NCBI GenBank assembly: GCA_016934395.1
Contig: JAFGSZ010000105.1
Coordinates: forward strand, 1 to 51,056
DNA length: 51,056 nucleotides
Reading direction: 5' to 3'
Source of the DNA: Bacteroidales bacterium
GTDB lineage: Bacteria; Bacteroidota; Bacteroidia; Bacteroidales; UBA10428
The notes under the pieces were generated by a model. That model saw only the letters and a program-made list of their open reading frames with translations, searched no databases and had not been told where the DNA came from. The position numbers and the translations under genes were made by a program. Each line of letters starts with the position of its first letter. Position 1 is the stretch's first letter. Positions 44,070 through 51,056 of this stretch are shown piece after piece.

Positions 44070-45554
44070 ATGACAAATAATCCGGAATATTTTAAAGCAG
44101 AGCGGGATCAGGAGTGGCGGGTAGCCTTAAGATCGCAAATAAAAAACAAAGAACGTACTTCACGCGAACGCGTAAAAATGCCCGAACAGGATCCCAATAT
44201 CCGAAATAAAAACAGCCTTGAAGTAAACCTTGGATTAACCGAAGAACAGGCTGTGTCGGAAGCACAGCGTTGTATTGATTGTCCAAACCCCACCTGCATA
44301 ACCGGATGCCCGGTGGGTATAAACATTCCAAAATTTATTAAATATATTGAAGCACGTGATTTTTTAAGTGCAGCAAAAACGCTAAAAGAAACCAATTCGC
44401 TTCCGGCAGTTTGCGGCAGGGTTTGCCCACAGGAAGTACAATGCGAAGCCCAGTGCTTTTATACCCAGAAACTAAAAAAACCTGCAGTAGCTATCGGACA
44501 TCTTGAGCGCTTTGCTGCAGATTTCGAAAGAAACAGCGGAAAAATATCCATACCTGAAATTGCAGAAAGGAATAATATTAAGGTGGCTGTAATAGGTTCC
44601 GGGCCCGGAGGGCTTGCCGCTGCGGGTGACCTTGTTAAAATGGGCTATTCCGTGACCGTTTTTGAAGCTCTGCATGAAATTGGCGGAGTATTAAAATATG
44701 GAATTCCCGAATTCAGACTTCCAAATGATATTGTAGATGTGGAAATCAACAATCTTCGAAAAATGGGTGTTGAATTTATTACCAACTTTGTGGTTGGAAA
44801 AACTTCCTCGTTTGAAGATCTGAAAGCAAAAGGATATGTTGCATTTTTTACAGCCAGCGGGGCCGGACTCCCCAGGTTTATGAATATTCCCGGTGAAAAC
44901 TATGTGGGTATTTTTTCTTCCAACGAATACCTTACCCGTGTAAATTTAATGGGAGCTGCCAAGGCAGATTATGATACTCCTGTATTATTTGGGAAAAATG
45001 TTGCTGTAATCGGCGGAGGCAATACGGCTATGGACTCGGTTCGAACCGCCAAAAGATTAGGCGCTGAAAGGGCAATGATCGTCTACCGGCGCTCGCTCGA
45101 TGAAATGCCGGCCAGAATTGAAGAAATTCACCATGCCCAGGAAGAAGGAATTGAGTTTATGAACCTGAACAGTCCGGTTGAATATTTTGCAGATGAATCC
45201 GGACGGGTTAATCGTATGCGCCTGCAAAAAATGGAACTTGGCGAACCCGATAGTTCCGGCCGCAGGAGGCCTGTTCCTCTAACAAGTTCAGAATATGACG
45301 TAGATGTGGATATGGTAGTGGTAAGTGTGGGCGTATCGCCAAATCCGCTTATCCCGAGCGCCGTTGATGGATTAAATATTACAAAATGGGGTACAATACA
45401 TGTTAACCCGGATAATATGCAGTCAAACATTTCTGATTTGTTTGCCGGTGGGGATATAGTTCGTGGAGGAGCAACTGTTATCCTGGCTATGGGTGATGGC
45501 AGAAATGCTGCTGCAGGAATTCATGCATATATTCAACAAACATTAGTAAATTAG
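44070..45554 (+). CDS. nfnB: NfnB-type large subunit (GltD-like flavoprotein)
   Basis: The 494-residue protein is a GltD/glutamate-synthase-small-subunit-like flavoprotein. The N-terminal iron-sulfur domain has two Cys sets: Cys68, 71, 76, 80 (CIDCPNPTCITGC) and Cys115, 119, 125, 129 (CGRVCPQEVQCEAQC). It is followed by an FAD motif GSGPGG at 176-181 and a second nucleotide motif GGGNTAMD near 311. The end (SDLFAGGDIVRGGATVILAMGDGRNAA) is the family FAD-closing motif. Alone it would be called the glutamate synthase small chain, but no large chain is present and the PyrK-like partner lies directly upstream, which favours NfnB. It would hold the bifurcating FAD and two [4Fe-4S] clusters. The gene ends in TAG. 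Confidence 0.9.
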   Translation: MTNNPEYFKAERDQEWRVALRSQIKNKERTSRERVKMPEQDPNIRNKNSLEVNLGLTEEQAVSEAQRCIDCPNPTCITGCPVGINIPKFIKYIEARDFLSAAKTLKETNSLPAVCGRVCPQEVQCEAQCFYTQKLKKPAVAIGHLERFAADFERNSGKISIPEIAERNNIKVAVIGSGPGGLAAAGDLVKMGYSVTVFEALHEIGGVLKYGIPEFRLPNDIVDVEINNLRKMGVEFITNFVVGKTSSFEDLKAKGYVAFFTASGAGLPRFMNIPGENYVGIFSSNEYLTRVNLMGAAKADYDTPVLFGKNVAVIGGGNTAMDSVRTAKRLGAERAMIVYRRSLDEMPARIEEIHHAQEEGIEFMNLNSPVEYFADESGRVNRMRLQKMELGEPDSSGRRRPVPLTSSEYDVDVDMVVVSVGVSPNPLIPSAVDGLNITKWGTIHVNPDNMQSNISDLFAGGDIVRGGATVILAMGDGRNAAAGIHAYIQQTLVN

Positions 45555-45571
45555 TCTACAAATTTTTCATT

Positions 45572-46564
45572 ATGATCGACCTATCTACAAAATACATTGG
45601 ATTACATCTGAAAAATCCAATAATAGCAGCCAGTTCTGGTCTTACAGCAAATATTGAGAATATAAAAAAACTGGAATCCAACGGTGTTGCTGCTATCGTG
45701 TTAAAATCTATATTTGAAGAAGAAATCCTTCAACAGGAAAAAGATCTCAAGAATGAAGTTCAAAAAGATTCACTTATTTACTCGGAACTTTCTGAAACAC
45801 TCGATTATATTGATATTCATATAAAAGAAGACACGCTGAATGTTTACCTGGAACTCATCAGAAAAGCAAAAAAGGAAACATTAATTCCGATTATCGCCAG
45901 CATTAATTGTGTTACAAATTATGAATGGACAGACTTTGCAAAAAAAATTGAAAGCGCCGGAGCGGACGCACTCGAATTAAATATTTTCCTAAATCCGGTA
46001 GATACTTCCGACAAAGATTTTGAGAAAACATACATTGAAATAACAAAAAACGTAACTAAAAAAGTTTCTATTCCGGTTTCTGTAAAAATTAGCCAGTACC
46101 ATACCAAACCTGCCCATGTAATTCAAAAGTTATCGGAAACCGGTGCGACAGGAATCGTATTGTTTAACAGGTTTTATACTCCTGATATTAATCTCGAAAA
46201 ACTCGAATTAACACAGGCAAATCATTTCAGCAATGAAAATGAATACCTGAATGTATTACGATGGATTGCCCTGATGTCAAAAAAAATTAATTGTGATCTT
46301 GCTGCTTCCACTGGTATTCATTCTGCCGAAACCATAATAAAACAAATACTGGCCGGAGCAAGCGCTGTACAAATTGCTTCGGTTCTATATTCAAAAGGTA
46401 TCGATTATGTTTCTGTACTTTTAAAAGAGCTTGAAAACTGGATGGAAAAACATAATTATAATTACCTGAACCAGATAAAAGGTAAATTAAGTCAGGAAAA
46501 AATTCAGGATCCGGCGGCATTCGAGCGCATGCAGTTTATGCGATATTTTAGCGGAATAGAATAA
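45572..46564 (+). CDS. Dihydroorotate-dehydrogenase-like TIM-barrel flavoprotein, catalytic residue missing
   Basis: The 330-residue chain is clearly of the dihydroorotate dehydrogenase fold: DLSTKYIGLHLKNPIIAASS at the start, PIIASINC, AGADALELNIF, PVSVKISQ and the late phosphate-binding DLAASTGIHSAETIIKQILAGASAVQIAS. However, the stretch that normally reads LNxSCPN or carries Ser reads LNIFLNPV, so the catalytic Cys or Ser base is absent. It is therefore probably not the pyrimidine-synthesis enzyme. A second, non-pyrD DHOD-like family is common in Bacteroidota. It follows nfnB by 17 bases, so it is likely co-transcribed. A PreA-like role with the GltD-like protein is conceivable, although PreA's ferredoxin domain is lacking. 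Confidence 0.82.
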   Translation: MIDLSTKYIGLHLKNPIIAASSGLTANIENIKKLESNGVAAIVLKSIFEEEILQQEKDLKNEVQKDSLIYSELSETLDYIDIHIKEDTLNVYLELIRKAKKETLIPIIASINCVTNYEWTDFAKKIESAGADALELNIFLNPVDTSDKDFEKTYIEITKNVTKKVSIPVSVKISQYHTKPAHVIQKLSETGATGIVLFNRFYTPDINLEKLELTQANHFSNENEYLNVLRWIALMSKKINCDLAASTGIHSAETIIKQILAGASAVQIASVLYSKGIDYVSVLLKELENWMEKHNYNYLNQIKGKLSQEKIQDPAAFERMQFMRYFSGIE

Positions 46565-46676
46565 TAAATACCCCATTACTCTTTATAAAAAATAAAACAA
46601 TTTTTTGTTTGCAATTTATAACGAAATAAGAACGCCCTGATAAATTAGCGAATATACACGGCATAAAAAGTTTTCT

Positions 46677-46684
46677 TAACTTTG
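46677..46684 (+). promoter_or_regulatory. Putative -7 element (TAACTTTG) of the sucAB unit
   Basis: TAACTTTG fits TAnnTTTG and lies 47 bases before the sucA ATG, within the 167-base gap after the DHOD-like gene. This suggests that sucAB has its own promoter. The -33 sequence is unclear. Confidence 0.45.
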
Positions 46685-46731
46685 AACCAAAGTATAGGAA
46701 TACTGTTTTTTCTTAAAAAATAACTTGGTTC

Positions 46732-49545
46732 ATGGAAAATTTTTCCTTCTTGGGAAATGCCGATATTGAGACGATTGAAAAACTTTACAGACAGTTTAAA
46801 GAAAACCTCGAATCAATAGATAAAAGCTGGCAGGATTTTTTTAAGGGATTTGAATTTGCAAGGCAGAATTACGATGAAAATTCTGACATCACTCAAAATC
46901 TGGATAAAGAATTTAAAGTCATTAATTATATCCATATTTTTAGAAGACGGGGGCACCTTTTCACAAAAACTAACCCGGTAAGAACCCGAAGAAAATATTA
47001 CCCCACGCTTGATCTTGAAAATTACGGGCTTTCTGAAAGCGATCTGGATACTGAATTTCAGGCCGGAAAAGAAATAGGAATTGGTAAAACCACCCTTCGA
47101 AATATTGTAGCCCATTTAGATGAAACCTATTGCCGTTCTATAGGTTCAGAATATATGTTTATTCGAAAACCTGATAAAATTGAATGGCTGCAGACAAAAA
47201 TAGAAAAAACAAAAAATCAGACCACTTTTACTCCCGAAGAAAAAATAGAAATTTTCGGACATTTAAATAAAGCTGTAGGTTTCGAAAAATTCATACATAA
47301 AAAATTTGTGGGGCAGAAACGATTCTCGCTTGAAGGAACCGAAACACTTATTCCGGCATTGCATAATATTATTAAGACCGGGTCGGAACTCGGAATTTCT
47401 GAATTTATAATCGGAATGGCCCACAGGGGAAGATTAAATGTGCTGGGTAACATTATGCAGAAACCTTATGAAAATATCTTCCAGGAATTTGTTGCTGAAC
47501 AGTATGCCGATAATATTTCTTTGGGCGATGTTAAGTACCACCTTGGTTTTAGTAATACCATAAAAACCAAAGAAGGTAAAAATATAAGACTAAACCTGGC
47601 TCCTAACCCAAGCCATCTGGAAGCCGTTTCACCGATAATTCAAGGCATTGCCAGAGCCAAGATCGACAACAGTTGTAATGGCGATTTTACAAAACTGGCC
47701 CCGATATTAATTCATGGCGATGCTGCAATTGCCGGACAAGGGGTAGTGTATGAGGTGATACAGATGTCTGAACTTAGCGGCTACCGAACCGGAGGTACCA
47801 TTCATCTAGTAATTAATAATCAGGTGGGATTTACTACAAATTACCTTGATGCCCGGAGCAGTACATATTGTACTGATGTGGGCAAGGTTATTAAATCCCC
47901 GATCTTTCATGTAAACGGTGACGATGTGGAAGCCCTCGTTCATACCATCAGACTGGCCCTTGAATATCGGCAGCATTTTTATACAGATGTATTTATTGAT
48001 ATTTTATCGTATAGAAAATACGGACATAACGAAGGGGATGAACCCCGTTATACACAACCTACATTATATAAAGAAATAGCAAATCACCCAAATCCCAGAG
48101 ATATTTATGCCGAGCAACTGGTAAATGAGGGAATTTTCACAACGGAAGAAATTGAGAAACTGGAGTTGAACTTTGATAACCATCTTGAAGAAAAACTTAA
48201 AATTTCTAAAGAATTGGGGAAAGTTCATATACAACAGTTTTTATTCGAAGACTGGAAAGAATTTAACTATACCGAATGCTGCGATTTTAATAAACATTTT
48301 CCGGGAACAGTATCCAAAGACCTTATTTACCAGATAAGTGACAAAATAAATTATCTGCCTGAAGATGAAAAATTTATTAATAAAACAGTAAAACTGGTAG
48401 AAGACCGTAAAAATCTTATTAAACAAAATAAAGTCGACTGGGCCCTTGGTGAATTACTGGCATACGGAACACTGATGTATGAAGGATTTCCGGTACGTAT
48501 CAGCGGACAGGATTCTGTAAGGGGTACATTTGCACATCGGCATGCAGCCCATGTTATTGAAAAAACTGACAAAATATTTACTCCGCTAAAATATGTGAGT
48601 AAAAATCAGGCGCACTTTAATATTTACAATTCACCGCTCAATGAATACGGTGTATTGGGATTTGAATACGGATATGCCCTGGCAACTCCAAAAGGACTGA
48701 CGATCTGGGAAGCGCAGTTTGGCGATTTTTTAAATGTTGCCCAGGTAATTGTTGACCAGTATATCAGCTCAGCCGAAGAAAAATGGGGACTAATGAATGG
48801 TATTGTTCTTATGTTGCCGCATGGCTTTGAAGGCCAGGGGCCCGAACATTCAAGTGCCCGCATTGAACGCTTTCTGTCTCTGGCAGCACGAAATAATATG
48901 CAGATTGTAAATCCCACTACTCCGGCAAATCTTTTTCATGTACTCCGGCAAAGTGTGCTGCGCAACTTCAGGGTTCCCCTTATTTTGTTTACACCTAAAA
49001 GCCTGTTGCGTCACCCCAAGTGCGTCTCAACTTTAGATGACCTTGCCAGCGGAAATTTTAAAGAAGTTATTGATGATGATAATGTTGACGTTAAAAATGT
49101 ACGGCGATTGGTATTTTGCTCGGGAAAAATATATTATGATTTACTGGCAAGAAAGGAAGAATTAAACGCACGGGATATTGCCCTTATTAGAGTAGAACAA
49201 CTGCATCCTTTCCCGAAAAATCAAATTGATACTATTATTAAAAAATATAAAAATGTTATTCTTACCTTATGGGTGCAGGAAGAGCCTCAGAATATGGGTG
49301 CATGGCGTCATATTCAACAGGAATTTAAAGAAATTGAAATTTTACCTATTACCCGTCTGGTAAGTGGAAGCCCTGCCACCGGTTTATTTAAAATCCATGA
49401 AATAGGACAGAAAGAAATTATTAATAAAGTATTCAGGGAATGTATCTGTGAAAATAAATTAAAGTACTGTGGTTTAAAATGTCATGATGGTAGCATTCGC
49501 GAAGAAATATTAAAACAACATCGCTACTTTTTGTACAATTCATAA
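46732..49545 (+). CDS. sucA: 2-Oxoglutarate dehydrogenase E1 component
   Basis: The 937-residue length is normal for the thiamine-diphosphate-dependent E1o subunit. The N-terminus has the short segment FSFLGNADIETIEKLYRQFK with WQDFFKGFEF, typical of E1o. Other landmarks are KFVGQKRFSLEGTETLIP, GMAHRGRLNVLGN, the ThDP/Mg motif HGDAAIAGQGVVYE near 329-342, INNQVGFTT, SYRKYGHNEGDEPRYTQP, the transketolase-like part with GQDSVRGTFAHRHA, and LMLPHGFEGQGPEHSSARIER. It decarboxylates 2-oxoglutarate in the TCA cycle and passes the succinyl group to E2. The E2 gene follows after nine bases. The E3 gene is not in the window, as is usual. Confidence 0.97.
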   Translation: MENFSFLGNADIETIEKLYRQFKENLESIDKSWQDFFKGFEFARQNYDENSDITQNLDKEFKVINYIHIFRRRGHLFTKTNPVRTRRKYYPTLDLENYGLSESDLDTEFQAGKEIGIGKTTLRNIVAHLDETYCRSIGSEYMFIRKPDKIEWLQTKIEKTKNQTTFTPEEKIEIFGHLNKAVGFEKFIHKKFVGQKRFSLEGTETLIPALHNIIKTGSELGISEFIIGMAHRGRLNVLGNIMQKPYENIFQEFVAEQYADNISLGDVKYHLGFSNTIKTKEGKNIRLNLAPNPSHLEAVSPIIQGIARAKIDNSCNGDFTKLAPILIHGDAAIAGQGVVYEVIQMSELSGYRTGGTIHLVINNQVGFTTNYLDARSSTYCTDVGKVIKSPIFHVNGDDVEALVHTIRLALEYRQHFYTDVFIDILSYRKYGHNEGDEPRYTQPTLYKEIANHPNPRDIYAEQLVNEGIFTTEEIEKLELNFDNHLEEKLKISKELGKVHIQQFLFEDWKEFNYTECCDFNKHFPGTVSKDLIYQISDKINYLPEDEKFINKTVKLVEDRKNLIKQNKVDWALGELLAYGTLMYEGFPVRISGQDSVRGTFAHRHAAHVIEKTDKIFTPLKYVSKNQAHFNIYNSPLNEYGVLGFEYGYALATPKGLTIWEAQFGDFLNVAQVIVDQYISSAEEKWGLMNGIVLMLPHGFEGQGPEHSSARIERFLSLAARNNMQIVNPTTPANLFHVLRQSVLRNFRVPLILFTPKSLLRHPKCVSTLDDLASGNFKEVIDDDNVDVKNVRRLVFCSGKIYYDLLARKEELNARDIALIRVEQLHPFPKNQIDTIIKKYKNVILTLWVQEEPQNMGAWRHIQQEFKEIEILPITRLVSGSPATGLFKIHEIGQKEIINKVFRECICENKLKYCGLKCHDGSIREEILKQHRYFLYNS

Positions 49546-49554
49546 AATTCCGAT

Positions 49555-50817
49555 ATGATTATTGAAATTAAAATACCCAGCCCCGGCGAATCCATATCTG
49601 AAGTGGAAATTGGAAACTGGCTTGTTGAAGATGGCGATCTGGTTGAAAAAGATCAGGAAATTGCTGAAGTAGAATCCGATAAAGCCACCCTTCCCTTAAT
49701 TGCTGCAGATTCAGGTAAAATTTCCATTAAAGCAAAAACCGGTGATATGATTAAAGTGGGAACCGTAGCATGTACCATTGATACCAGCGTGCAGTTTAAA
49801 AAAACGAAAGCTCCGGAAAAAGAGTCCGATTCAGTAAAAACCAACATACCCACAGATACAGAAACTAAAAAAGAAAACAACCCAACAACTCAAATAGCTG
49901 AGCCGATTTCCAAAACACAAACTTCTGCAGAAACGCATCAGGTAAAAATTACCCCGCTGGCCAAAAACCTGATGGAAGAAAACCATCTTTCGTTAGACGA
50001 TATTTTAAATGGATTGCGAAAAATAACATCAAAGGAAGTAAGACAAGTACTCATTGGTGTTCCGCCTGTAACACAAAAAGAAATATCGCGGGAAAGTACA
50101 AGGGAACGGATGTCTAGTTTAAGGAGAAAACTCGCCTCCCGGCTGGTATCTGTAAAAAATGAAACCGCAATGCTCACAACTTTCAACGAGATAGATATGA
50201 GCAATGTAATCGAACTTAGAAAAAAATACCAGGATAATTTTAAAGCGAAGCATGGAGTTAAGCTTGGATATATGTCTTTTTTTACAAAAGCGGCAACCAT
50301 AGCCCTGCAATCTTTTCCAAAGGTAAATTCAAGAATTGAAGGCGAGGAAATTATTACACCGGGTTATGTGGATATTGGTATTGCCGTTCAATCGGACAAG
50401 GGTTTAATGGTTCCGGTATTGCGAAACACTGAAACCAAAAGCCTGGCAGATATTGAAAAAAACATTCTCGAATTGGCAAATAAAGCAAGAAGTAATAAAA
50501 TATCAATCCAGGAAATGACCGGAGGAACTTTTACCATTACTAACGGCGGCATCTTTGGATCCATGCTGTCCACTCCTATTCTTAATCCCCCGCAATCGGC
50601 TATTCTGGGAATGCATAATATTGTGGACCGACCTGTGGCAATAAACGGAAAAGTTGAAATACGCCCCATTATGTATCTGGCCCTCTCGTATGATCACAGA
50701 GTTATTGATGGCCGTGAATCGGTGAGTTTCCTGGTAAAGGTTAAAGAACTTATTGAAAACCCTGAAAATATGCTGCTGGGAGGTTCTGATATGGATAGAA
50801 CCTTGCTTGAAATTTAA
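49555..50817 (+). CDS. sucB: 2-Oxoglutarate dehydrogenase E2 (dihydrolipoyl succinyltransferase)
   Basis: The 420-residue protein has one lipoyl domain (1-78) with the modified Lys43 in [10 protein letters not shown], and a Thr/Lys/Pro-rich linker. A peripheral subunit-binding domain follows at about 132-167 ([19 protein letters not shown]), then the catalytic acyltransferase domain at about 190-420 with His381 and Asp385 in HRVIDGR. It transfers the succinyl group from lipoate to CoA and forms the core of the complex. One lipoyl domain and the [20 protein letters not shown] sequence fit the succinyl type rather than the acetyl type, as does pairing with sucA. It is followed at once by a hairpin terminator. 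Confidence 0.96.
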   Translation: MIIEIKIPSPGESISEVEIGNWLVEDGDLVEKDQEIAEVESDKATLPLIAADSGKISIKAKTGDMIKVGTVACTIDTSVQFKKTKAPEKESDSVKTNIPTDTETKKENNPTTQIAEPISKTQTSAETHQVKITPLAKNLMEENHLSLDDILNGLRKITSKEVRQVLIGVPPVTQKEISRESTRERMSSLRRKLASRLVSVKNETAMLTTFNEIDMSNVIELRKKYQDNFKAKHGVKLGYMSFFTKAATIALQSFPKVNSRIEGEEIITPGYVDIGIAVQSDKGLMVPVLRNTETKSLADIEKNILELANKARSNKISIQEMTGGTFTITNGGIFGSMLSTPILNPPQSAILGMHNIVDRPVAINGKVEIRPIMYLALSYDHRVIDGRESVSFLVKVKELIENPENMLLGGSDMDRTLLEI

Positions 50818-50818
50818 T

Positions 50819-50842
50819 AAAAAAAGTTGCCTGACTTTTTTT
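50819..50842 (+). terminator. Terminator after sucB
   Basis: Seven A then GT (50819-50827) pairs with AC then seven T (50834-50842) around a 6-base loop. The 9-bp stem is A/T-rich but placed two bases past the sucB stop, with the T-run in the right arm. The remaining 214 bases of the window are AT-rich without a recognised feature. Confidence 0.6.
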
Positions 50843-51056
50843 GGGTTTTAACAATACCATAATATAATTACATTTCCTTTATGTAATTATTCTCAATCCT
50901 GAAGAATAAAAGTATACAATTCAACAAAATTTTATACTAAATCTTTGGCATTTGCCTTTTTCAAAAATATTATTCTTATTTTTAGGAAGTTTGTTAAGGT
51001 ATCATATTATTTCATTCAGATTCTTGTTGTTCATCGGAAATATTAATTATCATTAA

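Noticed and set aside
44070-45554. Glutamate synthase small subunit (GltD) as the name for the large flavoprotein
   Set aside because: No GltB-like gene is present, and the PyrK/NfnA-like gene directly upstream fits the Nfn pair better.

Overview
The window looks like a chromosomal segment of an AT-rich, probably free-living or sediment member of the Bacteroidota (Bacteroidales/Marinilabiliales-like; the order is an inference). The evidence is a PorP/SprF protein next to a gliding-motility (CHU_C, type B) C-terminal domain protein, many start codons without Shine-Dalgarno sequences, several TAnnTTTG promoter elements typical of the phylum, TonB-domain proteins, polysaccharide-degrading enzymes and many signal peptides and lipoboxes. 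No rRNA, tRNA, CRISPR array, transposase or phage gene was seen.

Layout. 1-831 is gene-free and very AT-rich. 832-4014 (+) holds a double-redoxin lipoprotein, a ThuA-like protein and a broken family-5 glycoside hydrolase. 4076-10347 (-) holds an outer-membrane barrel candidate, an LTxxQ-repeat protein, a two-helix membrane protein, a secreted esterase, a Cys-lipidated protein and a 7TM-GAF sensor without an output domain. 10691-15828 holds a small STAS-like protein (+), a beta-mannosidase lipoprotein (-), an HD phosphohydrolase (-), an Mth938-like protein (-) and a short exported protein (+).

15834-20848 is the most unusual regulatory locus: an ECF sigma factor overlaps a zinc-finger anti-sigma protein that carries a periplasmic TonB C-terminal domain. 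Divergently there is a TonB-like protein and then a VIT-vWA protein that also ends in a TonB C-terminal domain. 21091-28410 (+ apart from one - gene) has a TPR hybrid histidine kinase, a KAS III-like ketosynthase, a zinc alcohol dehydrogenase (-), a TPR membrane protein and a YD-repeat-like exported protein.

28422-39439 (-) is a surface-structure cluster: a 2556-residue repetitive protein, a 317-residue secreted protein, a CHU_C protein and PorP/SprF. The first two proteins end in a similar short tail (P-x-T-G-x-x-[FY]-H-I-x-N) and neither has a recognisable type A or B sorting domain. This is the best candidate here for an undescribed assembly or sorting arrangement.

39999-50817 is a redox/central-carbon block: a three-gene proton-translocating transhydrogenase (pntB, pntAB, pntAA; -), and divergently an NfnAB-type electron-bifurcating transhydrogenase, a dihydroorotate-dehydrogenase-like protein that lacks the usual catalytic Cys/Ser, and the E1 and E2 subunits of 2-oxoglutarate dehydrogenase. 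The two transhydrogenase systems sit back to back and presumably balance NADH, NADPH and ferredoxin pools. All functional calls come from reading the sequence; no database search was run.
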